Source: Chryseobacterium defluvii
Lineage (GTDB): Bacteria; Bacteroidota; Bacteroidia; Flavobacteriales; Weeksellaceae
Assembly (NCBI RefSeq): GCF_014204415.1
Contig: NZ_JACHLE010000003.1
Location: 297,834-361,833 of the forward strand
DNA length: 64,000 bases
Reading direction: 5' to 3'
The notes beneath the pieces were generated by a model. That model ran no database searches, was not told where the DNA came from, and was given only the letters and a program-made list of their open reading frames with translations. Shown here in pieces: positions 54,518 to 64,000 of the stretch (positions within the stretch are counted from its first letter, which is position 1; every line of letters begins with the position of its first letter). The translations under genes were made by a program, and so were the position numbers.

Positions 54518-57500
54518 TTATACCAAGAATTTGCTTAATAGAGCTTTGTCTGTAAAATCAGATAAAGTCAGCTTTTGTCCATCCTTATCTAAAATTCTTT
54601 CTCCGTAAGTGTCAAATTCAGGAGAATAGATTTTCAGATATCCGTTCTCTGTGTCAACTGTAAATCTCAGTACATCAAGAGGCTCTCCGAAAAAGCCTTT
54701 TTTGAAAACAAAGCTTTGAATTTTACTCACATTGATCTTGAAAGTAATTCCGTTTTCCCCAGTAGGATAGGCCTCTACACCCTCTATCTGAGAAACTTCA
54801 TCAGCCAAAGCCTTATACATCTTTATAATAGGATCAGTTTTTAGCCAGATTGCGTCTCTTTCTACAGTAATAGTATTACCCAAACATTCATATATCTTAG
54901 GGAAAAAGTCTGCGTTGTCTGCATTTTCTATAGTTTTAAAACCTGCTAACTGATCCATTTCATTAAAACTGATTTTAATCCATTTGTCTCCGGATTTCCC
55001 GATTTGGTTTTCGTTCAGTTCGAAGTTGCTTCCACACATTTCTCCCAGGTTATCATCGAATTTCACTCCCGGTTCACAGTTACAAGGCAATGCTTTTTCT
55101 ACTTTTAATCCAATTGAGTCTGCCTGAAGAATGGTAAGCGAAGTAGGGATTTTTTCTCTCCAAGGTTCTCCTTCTTTGGTAGCTTTCGGTGAGCGCATTT
55201 CATCCACAATAGATAAGAATAACGGATCGTCAATTACCGGAACTTCTCCACCGTTCCAAATTTGTCCTGTGGATAGGAAATGTCTTACCGCTTCTTCAAA
55301 CCCCGGTCTTACAGTAACAATGACTCTTGCCATACCGGACTGCATAAACGCTCTGAATGTAGGATCATTGTCATCAAACTGATACAGGTCTGCCCAATAT
55401 TTTCTTTCTCCCCAATAATATGGATAGAAATAGTAACTCATGATTTCCCATTCAAAAGCCTGTTCCATGAATTTTACGAATGCGGCATACTGGTCCAGCT
55501 TTCCGTCTACTTTAATATCAGTATTAAGGAAAGTTTCTTCCTGAGAGCCATCATGGGTATAATATCGGTCTTTTCCAAAAGTAAGATCTACACCAGGATT
55601 TTGTTCCAGCATATAAGAAATACAGTTCCTTCTTAAGATTGTGTTTTCAATCTTTCTATAGAAGCCCGGATTTGAGCCTTTGATTTGCACTCCCATTGTT
55701 TTTACATCTGCTAAAGCCTGTTCATACTTAGATAATTCCGCTTGATATGCTTCAATGATTTTATTGAAGGCTTTTTGTAACCAGGCATTTTTAAATTCTG
55801 TGGTTGGAGTACATTCAGCACTTACTGTTAGCGCAAATGTTCCACAGTCAAATGCTTTATAGGAAACCGCCATATTATCTCTGATTCCTCCCAATCCGTT
55901 AAAAGCAATATCCTGCTGATTAAAGTGTCTTTCCCATTGTCTGTTATAGTATTTATTCCCTATACAAACAGAAACACCTGATCCTTCCATTCCATCAGGA
56001 TGGAAATCGAATGCCACACTTGCTTTTGCTGTGTGAACTTCATATCCTTCAGGAATAACTATATTATCACTTCCTGTTGTAAAATATCCGGGGCTTGTAA
56101 AGTTTCCATGAAATCCTTTAGAGACGTTAAACCTTGCAGATGGTTTCTCATCTATTTCAACATTATAACGTCCTAACCAATACTTTAGAATAGTTTCTCC
56201 TGAAGCTCCGTCCAAAGACACGAAGTTTTCCAGTTTATGTATGGTTGACTCTCTTGGATCTACCGGCTTTATCAATTGGTTTTCCGTATTCTTGGAAATT
56301 TTCATTCCTAAACTATGAAGCTTGGCAGGCTCTGGAACCATAAATTCGAACATCATACGTTTTCCATAATTGTAGATCTGGTTTTTCACTACTTTATCTA
56401 CCCAACGGTAAACCCCCACGACATGACTGCTTCCTTTGGTATTGTCAAATCCGTGCTTGTTATTCTCTTCATATTCCTCCAGTATTTTGTCGATACGCTC
56501 TTCTTTTACTTTAGTAACAATCCTGTCCAAAGCTCTTGCGGTAATATCTTTGGCTTCCGTAACGGCCTGTCTGTTACTTTCTTCTTTAGAGTTGTGCGTA
56601 GCATAATTGGCACTTACATTTAAGCCATACTCTGCTGGTGATGTTCCCCATTTCGCATAGAATCCTGCCTGAACTCCGAAATCTCTGGATTCCTGTAGAA
56701 TTTTAGCTACTTCACTCTGCATTTCATGTCTTTCAGTAGAAGTTGTATCAGTAAGTTTTTCTTTTTCAGATTCTGAAGACTTTGTAGTTTGAGATTCGTT
56801 ACGTTTTAATCTTCTTGTAGCTCTTTCCTTATACTCCCTAGCCATAATGTTTTCGATGTGGGCAACGTCTCCTTCCACATAGCAGTAGGTAGATTGTTCT
56901 ACTTTTTTGTAATCCGTGATTCCAATGTTTTTCATTCCAAATCCTGAAGGAATGAATGCTCCTGTAGGAGTAACTGTCGGATTTTCCGGATTACCGGGAT
57001 TTTCCGGATCTACAGGCTTTTGTACAGGGGTAAATGCTGCGCTTCCCTTGAAAACTCCCTGTTTAAGTACTCTGTCAATATCAGAATTATCCCTGATCAA
57101 AGTAACATCCATCTTATAAGTTTTCCCATCATCTAAAACAACATCTCCCTGTAAAATGAAACCACCGGTATTGGAAGTTTGGGAAGCAGGAATTCCCGTT
57201 CCGTTATAAAAAAGAAAATTGACACCGCTTACAGCTTGAAACACATTAGTAGAAGCAATTTCAACACCGTTGATGGTTACTTTGTAAGATCCGGAAACAA
57301 TATTGTGGGTATAATTCTCTATCGTGAGCATGATAAACCAGTCTGAAGTACCCCTGCTGTAGGTTTTTACACTAAATGGTATCCATCCATTGCTATTAAG
57401 GGTATTAGCTACCGGAATAACCACACCTCCTACTGTTGTGGAGACCTGTTGGTTGAGTGACGTATTATTTAAAACGGTCTGCTGTAATACCAGACTGTTT

Positions 57501-58573
57501 TGCTCAATACTTTGGGAAAGGTCTGCAAAAGAAGAAATATCTGATAAGGCAGATCCCGGTTCCGAAGTTCCTAAAATCCTGCTCAATGCAGAAATATTTT
57601 CTTCGTTTAAGCTTCTTAATAGTTCTTCCGGTTGGATCTCAGGTTTAAACTCAAATTCAAATTCCGGAAGTTCCGGAGCAGGAATGTAAGGAAGTTTTGT
57701 CAATTCTTCTTTATTTCCTGCCTCAATAATCAGCTTTTTTTGATATTCTATCTCTGCCAAACGAGTCTGATATTCCTTTCGTGCAGGTTTTACTTCTCTT
57801 TCGTAGTCTTTTAAAGCTTCTTTCTGTGCCTGCTGTGATTCTTTTCTGTAGCTTTTTTCCAGTTTTTCTAAAGCAGCAGATAAGTTTTGGTTCTCCTGAA
57901 GCTGAATGGTAGCTTCAGCGAACTTCATGCTTTTATCGTTATACAATACTTTAGGAGTGCTTTGAGCCGTTTTGGACGCAGTTCCGGATGCCGCTGAAGA
58001 TTCATTCACAGCCTTGAAAAGTTCTTTTGGAAGAACTACTTTAGCTTTTATGACATCATTGTACACTTCTTCATCACCATCCGTATAAACCGTAAGAATA
58101 TGATTCAAGTGTAAAAACTGCATCAGCGTTTCTTTTGCATAGAAATCTTTTTGAGTAACTACCTGATAGATCAAATTGTCCCAAAGGGTTGAGTCTATTA
58201 AAAGCATTGCTTTTTTAGTAGCAGCCAAATAGTCTTCGTATTCTTTGATCTTAGCATCAAATTCTTCTTTGGTCGCCGTAGCTTTGTTTCTTGCTACCCA
58301 AACTGCGAGGTCATAAAATTTGGAATCTTTTTCTTTTAATGTTGTTTCCGTTTCTACTGTTAGTGGAAGGGCAGAAGGGTTCTCGCAAAGCTTTTGTAAA
58401 GTAGTGGATGAATTGAGCTGGGCATCAAAAACGCCTCTAAGGGTTTCATAATCTCTGAAGATAAACCTTCTTTCCTTGTTTTTTGGATCAGAAAGCTCGG
58501 CGTTTCGTGATGTTGCAAACCTGAACAGCGTCTGTGAGGCGTTATTATTGGTATTTAAGTTATTTGTTGACAT
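54518..58573 (-). CDS. Very large protein of unknown family (1351 aa)
   Basis: I do not recognise a named family. There is no Sec signal (MSTNNLNTNNNASQTLFRFA). A coiled-coil region (about residues 225-290, Lys/Glu-rich), a beta-rich part (about 390-520) and a Pro/Asn/Gly linker (VDPENPGNPENPTVTP) follow. Then comes a helical Arg/Lys/Glu part (about 575-690), a segment HVVGVYRWVDKVVKNQIYNY with GKRMMFEFMVPEPA (near 715), and beta-rich C-terminal parts. Size and context with a toxin-like gene and an NTase suggest a structural or delivery role; that is inference. Confidence 0.65.
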   Translation of the reverse strand: MSTNNLNTNNNASQTLFRFATSRNAELSDPKNKERRFIFRDYETLRGVFDAQLNSSTTLQKLCENPSALPLTVETETTLKEKDSKFYDLAVWVARNKATATKEEFDAKIKEYEDYLAATKKAMLLIDSTLWDNLIYQVVTQKDFYAKETLMQFLHLNHILTVYTDGDEEVYNDVIKAKVVLPKELFKAVNESSAASGTASKTAQSTPKVLYNDKSMKFAEATIQLQENQNLSAALEKLEKSYRKESQQAQKEALKDYEREVKPARKEYQTRLAEIEYQKKLIIEAGNKEELTKLPYIPAPELPEFEFEFKPEIQPEELLRSLNEENISALSRILGTSEPGSALSDISSFADLSQSIEQNSLVLQQTVLNNTSLNQQVSTTVGGVVIPVANTLNSNGWIPFSVKTYSRGTSDWFIMLTIENYTHNIVSGSYKVTINGVEIASTNVFQAVSGVNFLFYNGTGIPASQTSNTGGFILQGDVVLDDGKTYKMDVTLIRDNSDIDRVLKQGVFKGSAAFTPVQKPVDPENPGNPENPTVTPTGAFIPSGFGMKNIGITDYKKVEQSTYCYVEGDVAHIENIMAREYKERATRRLKRNESQTTKSSESEKEKLTDTTSTERHEMQSEVAKILQESRDFGVQAGFYAKWGTSPAEYGLNVSANYATHNSKEESNRQAVTEAKDITARALDRIVTKVKEERIDKILEEYEENNKHGFDNTKGSSHVVGVYRWVDKVVKNQIYNYGKRMMFEFMVPEPAKLHSLGMKISKNTENQLIKPVDPRESTIHKLENFVSLDGASGETILKYWLGRYNVEIDEKPSARFNVSKGFHGNFTSPGYFTTGSDNIVIPEGYEVHTAKASVAFDFHPDGMEGSGVSVCIGNKYYNRQWERHFNQQDIAFNGLGGIRDNMAVSYKAFDCGTFALTVSAECTPTTEFKNAWLQKAFNKIIEAYQAELSKYEQALADVKTMGVQIKGSNPGFYRKIENTILRRNCISYMLEQNPGVDLTFGKDRYYTHDGSQEETFLNTDIKVDGKLDQYAAFVKFMEQAFEWEIMSYYFYPYYWGERKYWADLYQFDDNDPTFRAFMQSGMARVIVTVRPGFEEAVRHFLSTGQIWNGGEVPVIDDPLFLSIVDEMRSPKATKEGEPWREKIPTSLTILQADSIGLKVEKALPCNCEPGVKFDDNLGEMCGSNFELNENQIGKSGDKWIKISFNEMDQLAGFKTIENADNADFFPKIYECLGNTITVERDAIWLKTDPIIKMYKALADEVSQIEGVEAYPTGENGITFKINVSKIQSFVFKKGFFGEPLDVLRFTVDTENGYLKIYSPEFDTYGERILDKDGQKLTLSDFTDKALLSKFLV

Positions 58574-59164
58574 TTTTGTATTTTTGTTTAGTTATTGATT
58601 TGTATTACCAATGGTTTTTGCAAGATCCGCATTGGTTGTACATTCATTATAATATTTTTTAATCTGTTGAACTTGGAAGGGTTCTTTTTAATAGAATTAT
58701 CTTCCGGCTTTAGCTTTATTTTTTAAGGTGGTGTCCGCTAAATGGATATCCACCTTTTGTTTTTGTTGTATTCTTCATTATTAGACTGCGAATTTTGGAT
58801 TTTAGATTATAAATTATTCTCTTTTTTAGATTATTTTTTTTCTATCTGTAAATTTCTATATTGCTATATTATAACATTGCCATACTGCTATATTGTTACA
58901 TTGCCATATTTTATTATTCTTAAGGCAAATCTAGTTCGGCGAAGCGACAAAACTTGACGTATTAAAACAAGATACAGAAATTTTAAGACTATTTTTTTAA
59001 GCTACTGGTAACCAGAAATAAAAATTTCACCTCCTTAATTTCTCAATTCTTGACTATTAATTTTTACATTTATTATTAAACTTTGACCCTCTTTCATTTC
59101 TCACCTTGCTATTTCTGATGATTGATCTATAGTTTTTTATTGTCATTTCCATATTCTTTTCTTT
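58574..59164. other. AT-rich intergenic region with tandem repeat
   Basis: This 590-bp stretch separates the 1351-aa gene from the patatin remnant. It holds a hairpin with a large loop (AAGGTGG...CCACCTT, 58727-58758), a 24-bp tandem repeat (58864-58911), and a 15-bp sequence GCGACAAAACTTGAC (58944-58958) that recurs at 61300-61314. No credible gene is visible. Confidence 0.45.
58864..58911. repeat. 24-bp tandem repeat, two copies
   Basis: CTATATTATAACATTGCCAT plus ACTG (58864-58887) is followed by CTATATTGTTACATTGCCAT plus ATTT (58888-58911), 20 of 24 identical. A partial further unit (ATTGCTATATT) precedes. Confidence 0.7.
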
Positions 59165-60204
59165 CTATATTTTATTATAAATAAGTTTTCTAACCAGCTG
59201 GTCCAGCATCTCTTTATTTTCATCCACATAAGAAAGTCCTGCCTGTATCAACTTTTCTATGTTCCGTTCTGAAGCATCATCCATTTCAGAGGAGGCTTTT
59301 CTAAGGGAAGGGTTAATACGATAGTAATTCTTTTGATTTCTTATTCCAAGTGTCTTAAAGATCTGACAGAACTGATAATCTACTGTTTCTGCGTTGGCAG
59401 ACATCAGGATATCAATCACAGGGGAAATCCAGCTATTTTTCCTGCATTTTCAAGGCTTTTAAATGAATAGGGTTTTGCTTCTGCTCCTGTTCCTATAGAA
59501 ACAATGATCATATCATTCACCACGGGATGATTAGGCTTCTGATGGTTCTTGAAAATCTCTGCGAAAGGCATTTTCCTTGCCTCTGCATAAGCACATAATG
59601 CAGGATTATTGGCAAACATTCCTCCATCGATCAGGCTAAAGGTCTGACCATACATTGATTGTATCTGTACCGGTGAAAAATAGGTAGGTGCTGCTGAAGT
59701 GGCTCTGCAAACGTCTTTTACCAAAAAGTTATCGGTACTTTGTCTGGAGGCTTCCACAGAATTAAACAGCTTAGCTCTTCTGTTTTCTATATCATAGCTG
59801 GTAATAAGACATGGTTTAATGAGTTCTCTGAGTTCAATAGTTCCAAAGAAATCGACAAGGTTCTTTTCCAAAGCTTCCTGAGAGATTTTTTCGCTGAAGA
59901 GTCCAAAAGGATTGATGAGTTTTTGCCAAAAGGAAACCTGAAAAATATCTTCTCCTTTTTTGGAATACAGTTCCAATCCTCTTGTAACAGAGTGTTTGGC
60001 TTTACTGTTTTCTCCAGGACATAATAGGATAGAGGTAATAAGACCTCCTGTACTGCTTCCTGCTACCATATCAAAATAATCTCCAAGTTTAGCATGGGGA
60101 TGATCCAATTCCTGAAGCCTCTCTTCAATATATTTCAGGATAATACACGTGATGATACCGCGTATCCCTCCTCCGTCCAGAGACAAAATGCATATTTTTT
60201 TCAT
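59165..60204 (-). pseudogene. Patatin-like phospholipase, frameshifted
   Basis: The first part (60204 to 59416, 262 aa) has all patatin catalytic motifs: oxyanion DGGGIRGI (residue 10), nucleophile elbow AGSSTGGL (Ser, near 51) and LIDGGMFANNP (Asp, near 192). It ends early with AGKIAGFPL. The second frame (59419 to 59165) continues as WISPVIDILMSANAETVDYQ and the family C-terminus. The break maps to a T5 run on the plus strand (59436-59440); one extra base would restore the frame. The catalytic half is complete. Confidence 0.82.
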
Positions 60205-60328
60205 CGTTTAGTGCTATAAAAATTCTGTGTTTTTAATTTTGATTCAGAGACAACAATCCCTGAGAGCTTATATCTATATAAATTCTTTTAATTCTGTTTT
60301 TGAATGTTTATGTATAAGATAAAGAAGG

Positions 60329-60829
60329 TTACAGGATACTATATCCGGATTTATCTTTAGGAAGATTGATGAGATTTCTCCATGAGGTTTTGACCTGTTT
60401 GCTTTTTATAATGATAAAGCGCCGTTCAAAGTGAGGGAGGTCTTTAAAGGTTTTCCAGTTTCCGCCCCAGTCCCAGCCATTTTTGGCAAAGATCTTTACA
60501 CATTCGTAACAGTCAGCAATCCTGTCATTATCCCAGTCTTTTGTGGTGTCCCAACTGATATCTTTCCCATCGATAAGCATACAGATGTCTACGGCTAAGC
60601 CATAATTATGGATACTTTGTCCGGCTTTGGCATTGGTCACTTTTTTTCCGGGTTTGGTTCTTCCCTGAGCATAAAGATCCTCCTGCTGTTGAAAGGTTCT
60701 TAATCCTTGGGTAATTCGTACCTGTGATCTGCCGGTTAAAGATTGATTGCATTGGGTGATGATAGTAGAAACTTCTTCCCGTACCAGCGGATGAAGCTTT
60801 TTTATTCTTTGTGATGTGATGGTGTCCAT
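60329..60829 (-). CDS. M15 family peptidoglycan peptidase
   Basis: This 166-aa protein matches the M15 L-alanyl-D-glutamate / D-Ala-D-Ala peptidases: ITQGLRTFQQQEDLYAQGR, zinc motif SIHNYGLAVDI (His and Asp, near residue 77-84) and DLPHFE (His, near 132). There is no signal peptide, as in phage endolysins of this type. It lies upstream of the patatin remnant on the same strand. It could aid lysis or delivery of the toxin-like proteins. Confidence 0.9.
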   Translation of the reverse strand: MDTITSQRIKKLHPLVREEVSTIITQCNQSLTGRSQVRITQGLRTFQQQEDLYAQGRTKPGKKVTNAKAGQSIHNYGLAVDICMLIDGKDISWDTTKDWDNDRIADCYECVKIFAKNGWDWGGNWKTFKDLPHFERRFIIIKSKQVKTSWRNLINLPKDKSGYSIL

Positions 60830-61383
60830 TAAGTGTCTTAGTTTTTTTAGTATAACTGTTATGATGATACTTTTATTACTTTTAAAATTACATTTAATAG
60901 TATTTTAACATTTTTTCAATATTTCCAAAATTTGTTTGACATATACCCTGATTATTAAGTCATATCATATCATAAAACCAATAGACAGGTTGTTTCAAAA
61001 GATATACCATAATATAAAAATTGTGTTAATCATTGTTTTGATTCAGGCAAGTATTTAATTATCAGGTGATAAAAATTACACCTACTATCTATGACAAAAA
61101 AGGAAGAGGAAACGCAAAATATGACACAAAAAACTTTATATAATTAAATTCACACTTAATGTCACCTATTCTATCTATACATACTGTCAGAACTTGTCAA
61201 GAAATTTTGCCATAACATAATTTTCTCAAGCTCTCACCTGTTTATAGTTAGTATATTAATATTTATTTTCTTTATGGTTTGCAAAGCTAATGCTCGCTTG
61301 CGACAAAACTTGACACATAAAAAATTATATTTTATATTACTTTTCATTTTCTATTATACTCTAATAGTTAAAGATGCAATTTT
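60830..61383. other. AT-rich intergenic region
   Basis: The 550 bases separate divergent genes. They hold the second copy of GCGACAAAACTTGAC (61300-61314). No RNA gene, terminator or ORF with support is visible. Confidence 0.4.
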
Positions 61384-61869
61384 ATGAGAAAGGTTGGAAA
61401 GAAAATTGATAGAAAACTCTTCAACAATAATAAAAAAAGACCAGATATTGTCGTAATGGGTAACTCTACTTTTTCAATTAATTGTATTAATGATATTGAT
61501 ACAGGTATCTCGAACATTAAAAAAATTCTAATTATAGAATTGAAGAGAGGTGGTTTCAAACTTGGTAGAGAAGAAAGAAATCAAGCAGTCGGATATGTTG
61601 AAGATTTTATGAATTGTGGAACCATCATCGGAAATCCATACATTAATGCTTTCTTATTAGGAGAATCATTCTCCGAAAAAATTCAACCAATTCAAGCGGT
61701 ATCAAACGAAAACAAAGTAGAGATGGGAAAAGTACAAATTTGTTTGTTCTCCCAAATAGTAGATTCATCAGAAAAAAGATTATTTAATCTGAGGAATAAA
61801 CTTTCTGAAAGATATTCTGAGTTCACGGAACAAGATATTCTTACTACCCAGAAGAAAATTGTGATATAA
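61384..61869 (+). CDS. PD-(D/E)XK nuclease-like protein, possibly a truncated C-terminal part
   Basis: This 161-aa protein has RPDIVVMGN (Asp, residue 20) and IIELKRGGFKLGREER (ExK near residue 52), the pattern of a PD-(D/E)XK nuclease core, with NQAVGYVEDFM after it. The region before the first Asp is very short, so the gene may be the tail of a longer protein whose front was lost. It is followed 32 bp later by an HTH-like gene on the same strand. A restriction or defence role is possible but not shown. Confidence 0.55.
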   Translation: MRKVGKKIDRKLFNNNKKRPDIVVMGNSTFSINCINDIDTGISNIKKILIIELKRGGFKLGREERNQAVGYVEDFMNCGTIIGNPYINAFLLGESFSEKIQPIQAVSNENKVEMGKVQICLFSQIVDSSEKRLFNLRNKLSERYSEFTEQDILTTQKKIVI

Positions 61870-61901
61870 AAAATAAAAGTTATAATATATTTTGAATTAG
61901 T

Positions 61902-62531
61902 ATGGAGGAATTATCTCAGAAACAACTAAAAACCCGCTGGGCTGATATTAAAAAGCAAATTAAAGAACGCCAACTGCTTGCGTATCGAGTTGGTATTCCA
62001 TTGGATAAATGGGATGAGTATATTCATTCTACTCCTCCGGAAAGTGAAATTAATCGCATATATTTTGCAATTCAGGAAGACCGGAAAAGTAAGGCTTTAA
62101 GAATTAAAGAAGAATTATCTAAAATTGTTGGCTACAGAGAAGCGAAAGAATACAGCAAAAAAAGTGGAGTTTCTGACACCGTGATTAGGGAAGTCATTGA
62201 AGGCAAAAAAGAAATGGCAGGATATGATATTATAAATAGACTAGAACTATTTCTATCTGTCATAGTGTCTGGATTTGAACTGTCCATAGAAAATCCTTTA
62301 AATGTTAAAAGTTATACCTATGAGCAAATTGGAGAAATAACTTCCGATATTGATAAAATTGCTGAAAGTTTAAAATATTATTGTTACAAATTAACTGAAC
62401 TTTCTAGAAAAATGGAAAAGGATAAAGACTGGAATGGTAATGAGATTGAACCCACTTATTCTTTGGAAAGAAGTATAGAACGCCTTTCTGAATTAAAAAC
62501 ACATATTGATTTGTTCTGGAGGTTTATATAG
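61902..62531 (+). CDS. Protein with HTH-like segment, unknown function
   Basis: This 209-aa protein is not recognised. Residues 80-120 (AKEYSKKSGVSDTVIREVIE then GKKEMAGYDIINRLELFL) look like an XRE-type helix-turn-helix. The N-terminus and C-terminus are helical and charged. It forms an apparent two-gene unit with the nuclease-like gene and ends before a terminator at 62685. Confidence 0.6.
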   Translation: MEELSQKQLKTRWADIKKQIKERQLLAYRVGIPLDKWDEYIHSTPPESEINRIYFAIQEDRKSKALRIKEELSKIVGYREAKEYSKKSGVSDTVIREVIEGKKEMAGYDIINRLELFLSVIVSGFELSIENPLNVKSYTYEQIGEITSDIDKIAESLKYYCYKLTELSRKMEKDKDWNGNEIEPTYSLERSIERLSELKTHIDLFWRFI

Positions 62532-62684
62532 ATAGAGTTAGTATTTGATCAGATCAATATAAAATCATTAATTAATTATTTCTACGAAATATGTCAGCTC
62601 ATCTTTTGCCAGCTACATAATCGGCGAAACCAAATGTAAAAAAAGCCGTAATGAAACCGAATTTTAGATTTAAATATAGCAAAT

Positions 62685-62716
62685 AACCCGTTTAAACCAT
62701 CTCTAAACGGGTTTTA
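62685..62716 (+). terminator. Rho-independent terminator
   Basis: A 10-bp stem AACCCGTTTA (62685-62694) and TAAACGGGTT (62704-62713) with a 9-nt loop is followed by TTAAT. It lies 154 bp after the stop at 62531. The stretch 62532-62892 holds this and a second hairpin but no gene. Confidence 0.7.
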
Positions 62717-62810
62717 ATATCACTCATAATTTCTATACATCATTATATGTGCTATAACAATAGATTCGCTACAAGTTAAGAGAGGGTTTTCTTAGCCATA
62801 GAAGATACCG

Positions 62811-62841
62811 GAAATAAAAAGAGGAGACCTTTTCGGTCTCC
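62811..62841 (-). terminator. Terminator downstream of the transposase
   Basis: On the minus strand GGAGACC-GAAAA-GGTCTCC (62823-62841) forms a perfect 7-bp stem and is followed by TCTTTTTATTT. It would end transcription from the transposase gene at 62893-63932. Confidence 0.65.
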
Positions 62842-62892
62842 ATTTCCGTATATCTAAAAGCCTATTGCTGGCAGGTTGCTCCCCAGCAGAGC

Positions 62893-63932
62893 CTACTTCC
62901 TCTTTGGCTTTGAGACTAAATTAGTATTTTTTTGCCTTATGTAATTTAAATACGTATAATTTCTGGGCAATATTTCTTCATCTGATCCCCAAAATTTCGC
63001 GGTAACATCTGGCTGAATAGGGATAAGATGCTCCAACGACTGTAGTTTTTTCCAAGGTGTTTTTCCATTCAAAGAAGAGTGTGGCCTTTTCTTATTGCAA
63101 AACTCCTGCCATTCAATAGCTAAAGCATTTAAATTAAGATCTGGATCAGATAGATCCACTAGCGACCAGAATTCAGATTTGTCAGTCTGTTGGGTACTTC
63201 TACTTTGCCATTTAAATGAGGAGATTTGGGCTTTATGGGTCTGTATTTGATAAAATGTTCATGCAGCTCATATTGGAAGGAGTAATTAAAAAATTCCGTA
63301 CCCCAATCGGTTTGAATATGCTGTATAGGAAAATAAAATGTATCCAAAATTTCACCTAAAAAATGTATAGTACTTTCTGCTTTTTTATTAGAGTAGACCC
63401 TAATGACTTTCATTCTTGTGCAGTCATCAATAGCTGTAAATTGATAGGCTTTATTCCTGATTTTAGTAACATCTAGCTGGACTCTATCTCCTGGAACTTC
63501 TTTGCTATATCTTTTGTAATCAGATTTTTTACGCCTTTTTACTATAGGATTAGCTTTGTGTTTAAAGAGTACCCGCCAAACAGTCATTGCAGAAAGCATG
63601 ATTCCTTTTCGGAGCAGATGGATTGAGATTCTTGCAGCTCCCCATCTTTTTTTCTCTCTTAAATCGAGGATAATAGATTCAGTTTCTTTTGTAACCTTAG
63701 TATTGGTAAGGGTTTTAGGATGTCTTGACTTATCTGACAGTCCTTGTTCTCCTTCTTCTTTATACCTTTTTATCCAACGATGAAGTGTTGATCTTGCAAT
63801 TCCACAGCGTAAAGCTGTTTTTGTTACAGACCCCGATTCTAAATAGATTTTAAGCCAATCTTTGCGAGCCTTGACTTGCTGTTGCTGTTTATTCATGAAT
63901 AAAGGTGTAAACTTCCCTAAAAATGTGTCCAT
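62893..63932 (-). pseudogene. IS481-like transposase, single-base frameshift
   Basis: The first part (63932 to 63159, 257 aa) has an N-terminal HTH (TKTALRCGIARSTLHRWIKR) and the rve core: Asp in DRVQLDVTKIR, Asp in IQTDWGTEF, Glu in HLNGKVE. Just after this Glu the frame goes to VPNRLTNLNSGR and stops. The other frame reads STQQTDKSEFWSLVDLSDPD and continues to the end (EWQEFCNKKRPHSSLNGKTP). One A missing near 63198-63200 explains the break. Without repair the C-terminal part is not made. Terminal inverted repeats were not resolved; the right end should lie near 63925-63960. Confidence 0.82.
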
Positions 63933-63974
63933 TTAAAGATAGAGTTTTTGGCTTAAAAAACTTTAAATTTAAAT

Positions 63975-64000
63975 ATGAAAAAGAGTAAGTATTCAGAGAG
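63975..64000 (+). CDS. Start of a possible IS3-type orfA (partial)
   Basis: ATG at 63975 opens MKKSKYSE, which resembles the usual start of IS3-family orfA transposases. Only eight codons lie in the window, so this is a weak call based on the N-terminal words and the mobile surroundings. Confidence 0.35.

Noticed and set aside
58727..58758. Hairpin AAGGTGG...CCACCTT as a gene terminator
   Set aside because: It has an 18-base loop, and no plus-strand gene precedes it; on the minus strand it lacks a T-run.
54138..60204. CBASS-like pair: nucleotidyltransferase plus patatin effector
   Set aside because: The nucleotidyltransferase is only 120 aa, the size of an MNT-type protein and far shorter than CD-NTases. 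The patatin is 4.6 kb away and frameshifted, and a toxin-like gene overlaps the nucleotidyltransferase gene instead.
1..64000. CRISPR array
   Set aside because: No series of regularly spaced identical repeats of 20-40 bp was seen; the only tandem repeats are the precursor genes, toxin cassettes and a two-copy 24-bp repeat.

Overview
The window looks like a chromosomal segment of a Chryseobacterium-type member of the Flavobacteriia. The reasons are AT-rich DNA, Bacteroidetes -7/-33 promoters (TAnnTTTG), almost no Shine-Dalgarno sequences, the ftsZ-yqeY order at the left edge, and families such as BrxA/B bacilliredoxin, DUF3667 and VGINT-type surface proteins. The genus is an inference.

Layout. 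1-7.6 kb holds housekeeping genes: the ftsZ end, yqeY, bacilliredoxin, a GH3-like enzyme, two lipoproteins, an EEP-fold hydrolase, a rhomboid protease and mutL. 7.9-39.8 kb is a natural-product (RiPP) island. 40-46 kb holds two VGINT-type surface proteins (one frameshifted) and a TPR/AraC regulator. 46.4-49.5 kb is a decayed mobile region: a tRNA-Leu 3' fragment, an integrase with a nonsense codon and a broken transposase. 49.9-60.8 kb, all on the minus strand, is a polymorphic-toxin-like locus with duplicated tail/immunity cassettes, a 1351-aa protein, a frameshifted patatin and an M15 peptidase. 61.4-64 kb holds a nuclease-like fragment, an HTH-like protein and a frameshifted transposase.

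The RiPP island is the most interesting part. It carries nine precursors with nitrile-hydratase-like (NHLP) leaders ending in a GG site. Seven are in tandem (29.1-31.7 kb), one is at 34.3 kb and one at 17.6 kb. A stand-alone LanM-type dehydratase lacking the LanC domain lies next to the array. A dedicated export operon (C39 peptidase ABC transporter, cNMP-domain ABC transporter, HlyD, TolC, cNMP protein, HExxH protein) lies at 7.9-18.6 kb. Between them is a separate class I module: a split LanB dehydratase, a LytS/LytR pair and a 46-codon Cys-free precursor (19368-19508). No LanC cyclase is visible anywhere. A membrane class III nucleotidyl cyclase sits among the precursors, and two exporter components carry cNMP-binding-like domains, which suggests a cyclic-nucleotide link. 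A second LytS/LytTR pair and an S8 peptidase without a signal peptide close the island.

The promoters share architecture. Three NHLP promoters have a CCGACAAAA element at exactly the same distance from the -7 box. The AraC-operon and class I precursor promoters each have three half-sites spaced exactly 21 bp apart, the spacing typical of LytTR regulators. This is the best evidence in the window that the parts form one regulon.
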